Position numbers and translations under genes: made by a program
In this document: positions 1 to 9,175 of the stretch, in pieces
How positions within the stretch are numbered: the stretch's first letter is position 1
Layout of the letters: each line of letters starts with the position of its first letter
Origin: Ignavibacteriales bacterium
GTDB lineage: Bacteria > Bacteroidota > Ignavibacteria > Ignavibacteriales > Ignavibacteriaceae
Reading direction: 5' to 3'
Assembly: GCA_016709765.1 (NCBI GenBank)
Contig: JADJMD010000015.1
Coordinates: 124,001 to 188,000, forward strand
DNA length: 64,000 nucleotides
Notes under the pieces: model-generated
Databases searched by the model: none
What the model was told of the DNA's origin: nothing
The model's input: the letters and a program-made list of their open reading frames with translations, nothing else

Positions 1-734
1 TATTTATCGGTGGTGCAGCACCTGCTTATCTTGCAGGAATTGTTTCTGCCGGTGCAGTTGTCTTTATCGCAATCATAGGGATAGCATTTAGTTTATTGGT
101 TTCTTGGGGATTATCAAAAAGTTTGCTAAAAGGTGAAGCCTCTGCTTTTAGCCTGGAACTACCACCATATCGTCCACCAAGAATTTTACAAACACTTTAT
201 ACTTCTTTAATTGATAGAACAGTTTTTGTTTTATGGCGCGCAATAGTTTTTGCAATTCCGGCTGGAATGGTTATTTGGCTTGTTGCAAATATTTCAATCG
301 GAGGCATGTCTGTTGCAAATCATTTTATAAGTTGGTCTGGTCCGTTTGCATTTATTTTTGGACTAAACGGAGTCATTTTATTAGCTTACATAATTGCTAT
401 TCCTGCAAATGAAATTGTAATTCCAACAGTGTTAATGCTAACAGTTGCAAACTTAGGTATTATGAACATTGGCTCAGGTAGCGGAGTAATGTTTGAACTT
501 AGTTCTGTTTCTGATACAGCTTCAATTCTACAGGCGGGTGGGTGGACAATGTTAACGGGTATTAATTTGATGATATTTAGCTTGCTTCATAATCCCTGTT
601 CAACAACTATTTATACTATTTATAAAGAAACAAAGAGTGTTAAGTGGACTGTTATTTCTACTCTTCTTCCAATTATAATGGGATTTACAATTACATTTTT
701 TGTAACGCAAGTTTGGCGATTAGTATTTAATTAA
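1..734 (+). CDS. feoB: FeoB-type ferrous iron transporter, C-terminal membrane part (5' end outside window)
   Basis: The reading frame is open from base 3 to the stop at 732-734, so only the last ~243 residues are visible. They match the C-terminal half of FeoB, the inner-membrane Fe(II) transporter. After a short helix comes the conserved stretch ELPPYRPP, then several hydrophobic membrane segments (Gate/FeoB_C type), and near the end HNPCSTTIYTIYKET, the usual FeoB C-terminal Cys-containing motif. The G domain, if fused, would lie upstream of the window. A separate FeoB GTPase domain without membrane part sits at 46761-47564, so this may be the membrane subunit of a split FeoB rather than the tail of a full-length protein. 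An ArsP_2-type permease follows on the same strand. Family assignment is secure; fused versus split cannot be decided here. Confidence 0.85.
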   Translation, partial: FIGGAAPAYLAGIVSAGAVVFIAIIGIAFSLLVSWGLSKSLLKGEASAFSLELPPYRPPRILQTLYTSLIDRTVFVLWRAIVFAIPAGMVIWLVANISIGGMSVANHFISWSGPFAFIFGLNGVILLAYIIAIPANEIVIPTVLMLTVANLGIMNIGSGSGVMFELSSVSDTASILQAGGWTMLTGINLMIFSLLHNPCSTTIYTIYKETKSVKWTVISTLLPIIMGFTITFFVTQVWRLVFN

Positions 735-810
735 TTTCTGCAAGTATCATATCACCTGATTGATTAATGATTTTCTTATTTTTGCACATTCATTAATACA
801 CATACTTTTG

Positions 811-1689
811 ATGCACATACATTCTCATTCAAATATTGTTGAGATCATTTTAGGTTCTTTTACAGATACCTACTTAATGATCCCCATCCTATTTTCGCTT
901 TATTTTGCATTGGAATATTTTTCGCATACAAAGCAGCTGGATTTAATTTCTTTCCTTAAAATTTCGGGTCCTCTGGGTCCACTTGCAGGCACATTGCTTG
1001 GCTTAATTCCAGAATGTGGAATGTCGGTTTTCGTTACATCTCTGTTTTTATCACGTAAAGTTTCAATCGGAACATTAATTGCAACATATCTTGCTACATC
1101 TGATGAAGCATTGCCGGTGCTGATAGCAAATCGTGAGCAAGCAATATACATCTTTTATATCCTGGGTCTAAAATTGCTAATAGGTGTAACTTCCGGATAT
1201 CTTATTGATTTATTAATCTCAAAAAATTTTTATGAGGGAAAAGCCCCTGAAGTTAAATCATCGCACGCAGTGCAAATTGATGTTGAGCTGCACAGAACAC
1301 GTTATATGGAAATTATTATCCATAGTTTAAAACGTACACTAAGAATTTATTTTTGGGTCTTTGCAATAACAATTGCTATTTCTCTCTTAATTTTTTATAC
1401 TCATTCATCCGAATTGATTGAAACATTAAACTTTAATCCTATAATAGAAATAATTGCAGTTGCGTTTTTCGGGCTGATACCAAATTGTGCCGCATCAATT
1501 GCAATTGCACAGGCATTTCTTCACACAGGATTATCACTCGGGGCAACAATAGCAGGCTTAAGTTCCGGGGCAGGATTTGGACCAATTGTTTTATTTAAAG
1601 ATGGAGAATTAAAAACTTCAGCCAAAATACTTGCCCTAACATTAGTAAGTGCAATTAGTTGGGGCTTAATAATAAATTTTGCTTTATAA
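811..1689 (+). CDS. ArsP_2-family permease (putative manganese/metal exporter)
   Basis: This is a polytopic inner-membrane protein of ~292 residues with two halves that repeat a similar motif: GLIPECGMSVFV in the first half and GLIPNCAASIAI in the second. That internal duplication is typical of the PF11449 (ArsP_2) permeases, annotated in databases as putative manganese or arsenic efflux transporters. A His-rich N-terminus (MHIHSHSN) precedes the first membrane segment. I chose the ATG at 811 because the homologous region starts just after it. A TTG at 760 in the same frame would add 17 hydrophobic residues. The gene follows the FeoB segment on the same strand, which suggests a metal-homeostasis context. 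The transported substrate is not determinable from the sequence. Confidence 0.7.
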   Translation: MHIHSHSNIVEIILGSFTDTYLMIPILFSLYFALEYFSHTKQLDLISFLKISGPLGPLAGTLLGLIPECGMSVFVTSLFLSRKVSIGTLIATYLATSDEALPVLIANREQAIYIFYILGLKLLIGVTSGYLIDLLISKNFYEGKAPEVKSSHAVQIDVELHRTRYMEIIIHSLKRTLRIYFWVFAITIAISLLIFYTHSSELIETLNFNPIIEIIAVAFFGLIPNCAASIAIAQAFLHTGLSLGATIAGLSSGAGFGPIVLFKDGELKTSAKILALTLVSAISWGLIINFAL

Positions 1690-1710
1690 AAATATTTAGG
1701 AATTGTTTTT

Positions 1711-2487
1711 ATGAAAAAATTCAGATTGCTTTCTTGGAATGTTAATGGTATTCGAGCAGCTCAGAAAAAGGGATTTATTGATTGGGTTTTAAAAGATAGT
1801 CCTGATATACTTTGTTTGCAGGAAACAAAAGCCCATCCAGATCAACTTTCGGAGGAACTGTTAAATATTAATGGATACAAATCTTATTTTTCTTCATCGA
1901 TCGTTAAAAAAGGCTACAGCGGAGTTGCAATCTATACAAAGCAAGAACCTGTAAAAGTGGAACACGGTTTTGGAATTCCAAAGTTTGATGATGAAGGTAG
2001 AATTATTATAGCAGATTATCAAAATTTTGTTTTAATAAATGTTTATTATCCAAACGGCAAAGCAAGAGATGAACGTCTTAAATACAAATTAGATTTTTAC
2101 GATGCTTTTCTTGATTATGCTGAGGATCTAAAATCCAAAGGCAAAAAATTAATTATTTGCGGTGATGTTAATACTGCACACAAAGAGATTGATTTAGCCC
2201 GCCCAAAAGAAAACGAAAAAACGTCCGGCTTTCTTCCCATCGAAAGAGAATGGATGGACAAGTTTTTCTCACATGGTTATCGTGATACCTTTAGAATGTT
2301 TAACAGCGAGCCGGAACAATATTCCTGGTGGGATCAAGTAACGCGTGCACGAGATAGAAATGTTGGCTGGAGAATCGATTACTTTTTTATATCTGATAAT
2401 TTTAAGAAAAAAGTAAAAGATGCTTTTATATTGAAGGATGTAATGGGTTCTGATCATTGTCCGGTAGGAATTGAAATAGAAATTTGA
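1711..2487 (+). CDS. xth: Exodeoxyribonuclease III
   Basis: A 258-residue protein of the ExoIII/APE1 endonuclease-exonuclease-phosphatase fold, acting in base-excision repair as AP endonuclease and 3'-5' exonuclease in the cytoplasm. Motifs in order: LLSWNVNGIRAA at the N-terminus, LCLQETKA with the metal-binding Glu, VYYPNGKA, CGDVNTAH with the catalytic Asp-x-Asn, SWWDQ, WRIDYF, and the terminal GSDHCPVG with the catalytic Asp-His pair. The length is normal for the family. The ATG start lies 21 bases after the permease stop. The photolyase gene begins four bases downstream, so the two repair genes are probably co-transcribed. The gene ends in TGA, showing that TGA is a stop codon in this genome. 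Confidence 0.95.
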   Translation: MKKFRLLSWNVNGIRAAQKKGFIDWVLKDSPDILCLQETKAHPDQLSEELLNINGYKSYFSSSIVKKGYSGVAIYTKQEPVKVEHGFGIPKFDDEGRIIIADYQNFVLINVYYPNGKARDERLKYKLDFYDAFLDYAEDLKSKGKKLIICGDVNTAHKEIDLARPKENEKTSGFLPIEREWMDKFFSHGYRDTFRMFNSEPEQYSWWDQVTRARDRNVGWRIDYFFISDNFKKKVKDAFILKDVMGSDHCPVGIEIEI

Positions 2488-2491
2488 TTTA

Positions 2492-3835
2492 ATGATTAAC
2501 GAAAAAAGAGTTCGTTTACTACAAAAAGGGAATGAAACAAACGGACCAATAGTCTATTGGATGAGTCGTGATCAGCGAGTACACGATAATTGGGCTTTGC
2601 TATTTTCACAAAAGTTAGCTTTTGAAAATAAAAAACCACTGGTAATAGTATTTAATCTTGTACCCGATTTTCTTGAAGCCACAATTCGCCAATATGGTTT
2701 TATGTTAAAGGGTTTGCAAGAAGTTGAAGCAGAACTTTCGAGTTGTAACATTCCTTTCTTTTTACTCACCGGAAAAACTGAAGAAGAAATTCCTAAGTTT
2801 GTTAAAAGTAATAATGCTTCAATATTAGTATCTGACTTTGATCCATTAAAAATAAAAAGGCTTTGGAAACGAGATGTTGCAAAAAAAATAGCAATTCCCT
2901 TTTATGAAGTTGATGCTCACAATATTGTACCCTGTCTGTATGTTTCTGATAAAATGGAATTTGCTGCTTATACCATTCGTCCTAAAATCCACAAAGCTTT
3001 ATTAGAATTTATGGATGAATATCCTGTCTTAGAAAAAATGAATAGGACTGAAATTCAATCTGACAAAATAGATTGGATAAAAATTAAAAAATCATTGCAA
3101 ATAAACTTTGATGTAAAAGAAGTTGACTGGATACAACCGGGAGAAACTGCCGCGTTAAAATCATTACAAAATTTTCTTGAAAATAAACTCGATACTTATA
3201 ATGAATTTAAAAATGATCCCACAAAAGATGGACAATCAAATTTTTCGCCTTACTTACACTTTGGACAAATATCTGCTCAGCGTATTGTACTTGAAACTGA
3301 AAGAGTAAGCAGTAATGAAGAATACAAAAAAACATTTTTGGAAGAGTTAATTGTTCGAAAAGAGCTTTCAGATAACTTCTGTTACTTTAATAAAAATTAT
3401 GACTCATTTAATGGTTTTCCCAATTGGGCCAAAACATCATTAAATGAGCATCGAAAAGATGAAAGAGAATTTGTTTACACTTTAAAACAATTTGAACAAG
3501 CAAACACTCATGAAGATTTATGGAATGCATCGCAAAAAGATTTAATCACTACAGGCAAAATGCATGGTTATATGCGAATGTATTGGGCAAAGAAAATTTT
3601 AGAATGGACAAAATCACCTGAAGACGCGATGAAGATTGCAATTTATTTAAATGATAAATATGAACTTGATGGTCGTGATCCAAATGGTTTTACGGGAATT
3701 GCGTGGTCAATTGGCGGGGTTCACGATCGGGCATGGTTTGAAAGACCTATTTATGGAAAAATCAGGTATATGAATCGTAATGGTGCGGAACGAAAATTTA
3801 ATTTAACTGCCTATTTAGACAGGTTTTCCCTATAA
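2492..3835 (+). CDS. phr: Class II CPD photolyase (deoxyribodipyrimidine photo-lyase)
   Basis: A 447-residue flavoprotein that uses blue light to split cyclobutane pyrimidine dimers. The N-terminal photolyase domain begins with IVYWMSRDQRVHDNWAL, the class II hallmark, where class I enzymes have a different Rossmann start. The C-terminal FAD-binding helical domain contains YLHFGQIS, ELIVRKELSDNF, GKMHGYMRMYWAKK, YELDGRDPNGFTGIAW and SIGGVHDRAW, all characteristic of class II enzymes. No truncation is seen. It sits directly behind xth with a four-base gap, forming a repair pair. Together with a CarH-like B12 protein at ~49.7 kb it suggests an organism exposed to light. The exact lesion specificity is inferred from the family. 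Confidence 0.93.
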   Translation: MINEKRVRLLQKGNETNGPIVYWMSRDQRVHDNWALLFSQKLAFENKKPLVIVFNLVPDFLEATIRQYGFMLKGLQEVEAELSSCNIPFFLLTGKTEEEIPKFVKSNNASILVSDFDPLKIKRLWKRDVAKKIAIPFYEVDAHNIVPCLYVSDKMEFAAYTIRPKIHKALLEFMDEYPVLEKMNRTEIQSDKIDWIKIKKSLQINFDVKEVDWIQPGETAALKSLQNFLENKLDTYNEFKNDPTKDGQSNFSPYLHFGQISAQRIVLETERVSSNEEYKKTFLEELIVRKELSDNFCYFNKNYDSFNGFPNWAKTSLNEHRKDEREFVYTLKQFEQANTHEDLWNASQKDLITTGKMHGYMRMYWAKKILEWTKSPEDAMKIAIYLNDKYELDGRDPNGFTGIAWSIGGVHDRAWFERPIYGKIRYMNRNGAERKFNLTAYLDRFSL

Positions 3836-3999
3836 ATATTTTCGTTAATATTTTAAGTTTTAATGCAATATTTTCCATATTTTCTCACTATAATACTTAG
3901 AGAATAGTTATTTTTTAAAAAAAATCTATTTATTATTCCTTTTTATTCACGGCACTTAAATTGCTAAAAGATAGAAGTTTTTAATAATAATATAAATGA

Positions 4000-5964
4000 A
4001 TGCTGAATTTTAATAAAAGAAGTAGGACCCATTCACAAAAACTTCAATTGAAGCTAACAATTCAGTTTGCTTTATTCTTTATTCTGGTTGCTGCATTTAT
4101 CTTCTTTTATTTTACTAATAAATTTGAGGAGCAGGTAAATGAAAAATATACATATAAAGCAGATTTATTTGTAAACTATTTTTCACAAGCGCCTCAAATA
4201 TTTATTGATAAAAAATTTTCTGACTATGAAGCAATTGAAAAAATATTAGAATTAAATGGGGCAGTATATTTAGTTGTTGAAAATTCATCCGGTGAGTTAC
4301 TAGATGCATTAAACTTAGATGTTGCAGAAAAAAACTTATATATACTTGCAAAAGCTGAGCGTGAAGGTATTTCTAAAGATGAATCTATTTACCGTGTAAA
4401 ATTACCAATTAAAGCGAACAATGTTTCTGGTAGTATTTATGTTGGATTTAGATCTGGCGATGATGCACAGAAACTCTTTAAAAGCAAACTGCTAACAGCT
4501 TTATTTAGCCTTTCAATTCTTTTGTTGGGAATATTATTCACATACTTTTTAAGCTCAATATCATTCCGTCCGTTGTCAAAGATCCTGAAGGTTTTGGATT
4601 CTGCGCACGTTCCGGTTGATCAAACAAAGTTTAGGTCTAATCGTAAAGATGAACTAGGAATAATTGAAGATAGGGTAAAACTTGTTCTTGCAGAGCTGGA
4701 TAAATCAACTGCCGAAGTTGAAGTATTGAATAAAAAATTAAGTGATGTATTTAAAGACAAAATAGCTGAACTAAATTTTGAAATAAATCAAAGAAAAAAA
4801 GCAGAAATATCTTTACAGAAAAGTGAAGAACAATTTAGAACTGTTTTCCAAAATGCTCCGATAGGAATTGTAATCATTTCTACGGAGGGAAAAATTACAA
4901 GCGTAAATAAATCATTTTGCGATACAATTGGATTTCAGCGGGATGAGGTCATAGGTATTCCGATTAAGTACTTGTTCGAAAAAAATGATCTGGAAGGGTT
5001 TAGTGAAGAAACATTAAACTTGGATGACAGCCCTGTTGCAGATATAAACACAGAAAAACAGCTTCTAAAAAAAGAAGGTAAAGAAATTAATGTAATTGTT
5101 AAATCTGTTTCAGTACTTGATGATAAAGGTGCAGTTAAACATTATGTAATGCAGGTCTTAGATATTTCCCAAATAAAACAGGTTCAATTAGAATTAGTTA
5201 GTGCACTTAATCAAGCAGAGGAATCTGATAGACTTAAATCAGCTTTTCTTGCGCAAATGTCTCACGAGATACGAACTCCGCTTAATGTTATTTTAACATC
5301 AATTCCGCTGCTGGCTGATGAAATTTCCAGCGATGATGAAGACCTTAAAATAATTTTAGATTCAGTAAAAAGTGCGGGAAGAAGATTACAGAGAACGATA
5401 GATATGATTCTAAGCATGTCTTCAGTTCAAAGCGGCAATTACAAACCAACTTTTGAAAAGTTTGATGTAATTGAAGACCTGAATAAGATGTTAAAAGAGT
5501 TTAAATCTTTAAGTGATGATAAGGGGTTGAAACTTAAATTTGTTCATCCAAAACAAGAATGTTTAATTACTGCTGATAGGTACACTGTTAATCAAATATT
5601 TCAAAATCTTATTAATAATGCTGTAAAATATACTATTAAAGGATATGTAGAAATTTATATTAAAAACCTTGATGATTATAAAGTGAAAATTGAAATAAGA
5701 GATAGCGGAATTGGAATGAGTCAAGAGTATCTACAAAAAATGTTTATGCCTTTTTCTCAAGAAGATGTTGGACATAAAAGAGAGTTTGAAGGCAATGGAT
5801 TGGGGTTGGCTTTAGTTAAAAAATATATCGAGCTTAACCGAGCAGATATAAAAGTTGAAAGTGAAAAAAATATTGGTTCTGTTTTTTCCGTTACTTTTGA
5901 TAATAATTTAAATTTTTTAGATTCAGAATCCACAACAAAAACCGAATTTAAATCGCATCGTTAA
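4000..5964 (+). CDS. Membrane PAS-domain sensor histidine kinase
   Basis: A 654-residue two-component sensor. Residues ~20-40 and ~164-187 are membrane helices that bracket a ~120-residue extracytoplasmic sensor. A HAMP-like linker and coiled coil follow (190-275), then a PAS domain (~276-395, QFRTVFQNAPIGIV). The HisKA dimerisation helix contains SHEIRTP with His422, and the HATPase domain has the N box (NLINNAVKY), G1 (DSGIGMS) and G2 (GNGLGLAL). There is no receiver domain and no adjacent response regulator, so it is an orphan kinase whose partner is elsewhere. The ATG at 4000 is the first in-frame start and immediately precedes the basic N-terminus and TM1. A 164-bp AT-rich gap separates it from the photolyase. 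The signal is unknown. Confidence 0.9.
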   Translation: MLNFNKRSRTHSQKLQLKLTIQFALFFILVAAFIFFYFTNKFEEQVNEKYTYKADLFVNYFSQAPQIFIDKKFSDYEAIEKILELNGAVYLVVENSSGELLDALNLDVAEKNLYILAKAEREGISKDESIYRVKLPIKANNVSGSIYVGFRSGDDAQKLFKSKLLTALFSLSILLLGILFTYFLSSISFRPLSKILKVLDSAHVPVDQTKFRSNRKDELGIIEDRVKLVLAELDKSTAEVEVLNKKLSDVFKDKIAELNFEINQRKKAEISLQKSEEQFRTVFQNAPIGIVIISTEGKITSVNKSFCDTIGFQRDEVIGIPIKYLFEKNDLEGFSEETLNLDDSPVADINTEKQLLKKEGKEINVIVKSVSVLDDKGAVKHYVMQVLDISQIKQVQLELVSALNQAEESDRLKSAFLAQMSHEIRTPLNVILTSIPLLADEISSDDEDLKIILDSVKSAGRRLQRTIDMILSMSSVQSGNYKPTFEKFDVIEDLNKMLKEFKSLSDDKGLKLKFVHPKQECLITADRYTVNQIFQNLINNAVKYTIKGYVEIYIKNLDDYKVKIEIRDSGIGMSQEYLQKMFMPFSQEDVGHKREFEGNGLGLALVKKYIELNRADIKVESEKNIGSVFSVTFDNNLNFLDSESTTKTEFKSHR

Positions 5965-6094
5965 ATTAACATATCGTCTACCACTGTATTAAGGAACCTG
6001 TTAAACTATCTGCCCACTAATTGTAAAAAAAGATTATGTTTGTTCAGCCGATTAAAATTTTCTTTAACATAAATAATATCAAATTTCAAAGCAA

Positions 6095-6982
6095 ATGAGC
6101 ACTTATAAAGTAATATCGTTTTATAAATATGTGGAGGTAAAAAATCCGGACGAGCTTGCAAAACAACATCTAAATTGGTGTTTAGACAATGGTGTTCGCG
6201 GTAAAGTTTATCTTGCAATTGAAGGAATTAATGGTTCCGTTTTTGGAGATGAAGAAGTTATAACAAAATATAAAAATCATTTAACAAGTTTTATTTTTTT
6301 TAAAGATGTTTGGTTTAAAGAAACTATAACAGATAAAATTGCATACAGTAAAATGCACGTTAGGGTTAAAGATGAGATTGTAAATTCCGGTCTAAAAAAA
6401 ACTAAACTTGAAAACACCGCACCAAAACTAACTCCCGAACAACTACTTAATTTTTATGAAAGCAAAAAAGATTTTGTGATTGTTGACGCAAGAAATTGGT
6501 ATGAAAGTAAAATTGGTAAATTTAAAAACGCGATTACCCCACACGTAACACATTTTAGGGAATGGCCGCAAGTTGTAGAATCATTAAAAGAGTTTAAGGA
6601 CAAAACTGTAATAACTTATTGTACCGGCGGAATACGTTGTGAAAAAGCCTCGGCTTATATGCGCGAACAAGGTTTTAAAGATGTTTATCAAATGGATGGC
6701 GGCATTCTAAACTATATTCTAAAATTTCCGGATACCTATTGGGAAGGTGGAATGTTTGTTTTTGATGAGAGAAAAGTTTTTGAACCTAACACAAAAGAAG
6801 AATTAAAATATACCGCAACCTGCCATTTTTGTAATAAGCCAACTTCATACCATATAAACTGCCACAACGTACTTTGCGATAAAATTATAGTTTGCTGTCA
6901 TGATTGCAAAATTGAAAAGGAATATTGCTGCAGCGATGAATGCAGAAGTAGTATCAACAGAAGAAAAAACTACAATGGATAA
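6095..6982 (+). CDS. trhO: Oxygen-dependent tRNA uridine(34) hydroxylase TrhO (rhodanese family)
   Basis: A 295-residue cytoplasmic protein of the YceA/TrhO family, which hydroxylates U34 of some tRNAs as a step toward 5-carboxymethoxyuridine-type modifications. The order is an N-terminal acylphosphatase-like UPF0176 domain (~1-105, with AIEGINGSV), a central rhodanese domain (~120-215) with the active loop YCTGGIRCEKA (Cys176 and Cys182), and a C-terminal Cys-rich tail with CHFCNKP, CHNVLCD and CCHDCK that probably binds zinc. Length and architecture are normal. It is flanked by ~110-bp and 229-bp gaps and is probably monocistronic. Confidence 0.92.
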   Translation: MSTYKVISFYKYVEVKNPDELAKQHLNWCLDNGVRGKVYLAIEGINGSVFGDEEVITKYKNHLTSFIFFKDVWFKETITDKIAYSKMHVRVKDEIVNSGLKKTKLENTAPKLTPEQLLNFYESKKDFVIVDARNWYESKIGKFKNAITPHVTHFREWPQVVESLKEFKDKTVITYCTGGIRCEKASAYMREQGFKDVYQMDGGILNYILKFPDTYWEGGMFVFDERKVFEPNTKEELKYTATCHFCNKPTSYHINCHNVLCDKIIVCCHDCKIEKEYCCSDECRSSINRRKNYNG

Positions 6983-7083
6983 TAAATTACTTGTTTTTAA
7001 TAATCGATTTTAACACCTATAGCTTACAGTTTCGTATTAAAATTATTATTTTTTTTAAAAATGCACTATTAATTAACACTTTC

Positions 7084-7111
7084 TTGACTTTTTAATTCTA
7101 ATTAGTAAAGT
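7084..7111 (+). promoter_or_regulatory. Candidate sigma70-like promoter for the MORN-repeat protein gene
   Basis: In the 229-bp gap before the gene at 7212, TTGACT (7084-7089) and TAAAGT (7106-7111) are separated by 16 bases and surrounded by very AT-rich DNA. The spacing and the -35 box are reasonable, but the -10 box is weak. FCB-group promoters often deviate from the E. coli consensus, so this is only a candidate. Confidence 0.3.
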
Positions 7112-7211
7112 TTTAATTAAATAAAAAACTTTTTTAAATTAAAAGTTTTTATCTTGGAGAAGTCAGAGATCCATTCCAAATAGTTATTTTAAAAATCAGG
7201 GAGAGTGAAAA

Positions 7212-9104
7212 ATGACAAGAGAGGAGCAATTAGAATTTTGTAATAGTTGTTTAAACCGCAGTATGGATTTAAACGAAGATATAATCTGCAAGCTCACAAA
7301 TAGGATTGCAGACTTCAGTGATCAATGCCTTAATTTTCAGAAAGATGAATTAGCATCTCAGGACCAAATTTCAGGGGAGGAAGAGTATAATATCAATAAT
7401 AAGTTTACAAATGATTTATTATTCAAACTAAGATCATTTCAAGATTTTAACTTTGCTATAGCCGGTGGAACATTAGTATCAATTATTTGTGCATTTTTAT
7501 GGGCTTTTATAACTCTAAAAACCAAATATCAGGTAGGTTATATGGCCCTTGGCGTTGGGCTAATAGTTGGTCTTGGGGTAAGATATTTTGGTGCAGGGAT
7601 AGATAAAAGATTTGGATATGCAGGCCTTCTTTTGTCTCTCTTAGGTTGTTTGCTTGGGAATTTTCTAAGTCAGGTTGGATTTGCTGCGGATGAATATAAC
7701 CAAGGATTTTTTGAAACTCTTACATATTTGAAACTATCAGATATCCCCATTATTATAAAAGAATCATTTCAGCCAATGGATTTGATTTTCTATGGACTTG
7801 CTGCATATGAAGGATATAAATTTTCTTTCCGTTCCATTCCTGAGTCAATTGATGAGGAAGAAGATTTTACCCCTCCTTTTGCAAAATTTAGACTACCGTT
7901 GACAATTGTCTCCCTTATCGTAATAACGGTCTTAGTATATAATGTTTCGCAAGGAGCTACAGGATTTAAAACTTTTTTTTATGAATCAGGCAACAAACTC
8001 TCAGAGGGTGAGTTTGTAAATGGAATACCTGACGGTAAATGGAAGTATTTTTATGAGAATGGTACTGTACAATTAATTGCCAATTTTAATAACGGTATTG
8101 AAGAAGGTAAATGGCAGTGGTTCAGTGATGATAATTCACTGATAAGGGAGGGTTCTTTTAAAAATGGACTTGAGCATGGTACATGGACGCAATATTATGC
8201 AAATAATAATATTTCTGACTCAGGATCATATTATTTAGGACGTCAACATGGAGATTGGATTTACTTTTATGAGGATGGAAAAATTAGACAAAGAGGCAAA
8301 TTAATTCGGGATATGAAAGAGGGTATTTGGGAATTCTTGGACAATAATGGTAAGCTTATTTCAAGCGGAGAATTTAAAGAAAATGAATACTCTGGCATAT
8401 GGAATTTTTGGTATACCACCGGAAAGCAAATTTCACAAATGCAATTTTTACCTGAGAATAAAAGTAAAATTTTGGCTGCTTGGGATAATAAAAATAGGCA
8501 AATCGTAAAAGATGGGAATGGACTGTTTGTTTCTTTTCATCCTAATGGTGTAAACTCTGAGAAAGGAAAAGTTATTAATGGTGATAGGGTAGGATTGTGG
8601 CAATCATTTTATTCAAATCATTCTTTGAAGCAAGAGGGGGAATATAAGAACGGTGATTATTTTATTAATAATTTTTGGGATTCTGAGGGCAATCAATCAG
8701 TAAAAAATGGAACAGGGTACTTTAATTCAAGTTACGAAGAGAATGACTTTTTTGAATCAGGAAATTACAGCGATGGACTTAAAACTGGAATTTGGAAAAC
8801 ATATTTTCAGCAACCCAATAAAATTATTAGCGAGAATTATTATTTTGACGGCAAGCTATCGGGGTTATCTAAGTTTTATTATGAAAGTGGAAATTTATAT
8901 ACCGAAGGTTCTCATCACAATAACAAACAGGATGGAGAGTGGAATTGGTATTATGAAAACGGCAGTATTCAAAGTTCTGTAAATTTTAGTCAGGGGAAAA
9001 AAATAGGCGTTCAAAAGTTTTTTGGGTCAAATGGGGTCTTAGTTAAAGAAGAAATTTATAAAAACGGGATATTTATTAAAGAGCAAATCATAAATTCCCA
9101 TTAA
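7212..9104 (+). CDS. Membrane protein with N-terminal Cys motif and YwqK/MORN-variant repeats
   Basis: A 630-residue protein of unknown function. The N-terminal ~45 residues carry four cysteines (9, 12, 26, 39) in FCNSCLNR...IICKLT...QCLNF, a pattern common in Bacteroidota membrane proteins and resembling a small metal-binding knuckle. Helices follow at about 80-101, 106-127, 135-155 and 228-246. From residue ~255 to the end the protein consists of about a dozen MORN_2/YwqK repeats with the beat G-x-W-x-x-Y/F-Y-x-N-G, which are expected to form a long beta-ribbon. Database names such as 'YwqK family antitoxin' reflect only repeat similarity; no toxin partner is adjacent. A hairpin after the stop separates it from the convergent DUF2911 gene. 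Confidence 0.75.
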   Translation: MTREEQLEFCNSCLNRSMDLNEDIICKLTNRIADFSDQCLNFQKDELASQDQISGEEEYNINNKFTNDLLFKLRSFQDFNFAIAGGTLVSIICAFLWAFITLKTKYQVGYMALGVGLIVGLGVRYFGAGIDKRFGYAGLLLSLLGCLLGNFLSQVGFAADEYNQGFFETLTYLKLSDIPIIIKESFQPMDLIFYGLAAYEGYKFSFRSIPESIDEEEDFTPPFAKFRLPLTIVSLIVITVLVYNVSQGATGFKTFFYESGNKLSEGEFVNGIPDGKWKYFYENGTVQLIANFNNGIEEGKWQWFSDDNSLIREGSFKNGLEHGTWTQYYANNNISDSGSYYLGRQHGDWIYFYEDGKIRQRGKLIRDMKEGIWEFLDNNGKLISSGEFKENEYSGIWNFWYTTGKQISQMQFLPENKSKILAAWDNKNRQIVKDGNGLFVSFHPNGVNSEKGKVINGDRVGLWQSFYSNHSLKQEGEYKNGDYFINNFWDSEGNQSVKNGTGYFNSSYEENDFFESGNYSDGLKTGIWKTYFQQPNKIISENYYFDGKLSGLSKFYYESGNLYTEGSHHNNKQDGEWNWYYENGSIQSSVNFSQGKKIGVQKFFGSNGVLVKEEIYKNGIFIKEQIINSH

Positions 9105-9132
9105 TATTTATCTTATAATATATTTAAATTTT

Positions 9133-9165
9133 GTTGAGTGTTAAATGATGAATTTAACACTCAAC
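9133..9165. terminator. Intergenic hairpin between convergent genes, probable bidirectional terminator
   Basis: A perfect 13-bp stem (GTTGAGTGTTAAA, 9133-9145, and its complement, 9153-9165) closes a 7-base loop in the 71-bp gap between two convergent genes. No long T tract follows on the plus strand and only a short one on the minus strand, so termination efficiency is uncertain. Position and perfect pairing support the call. Confidence 0.6.
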
Positions 9166-9175
9166 CTTATCCGTT

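Noticed and set aside
7212..9104. Toxin-antitoxin system suggested by the YwqK repeats
   Set aside because: No toxin-like partner is adjacent, and the repeats alone do not indicate antitoxin function.
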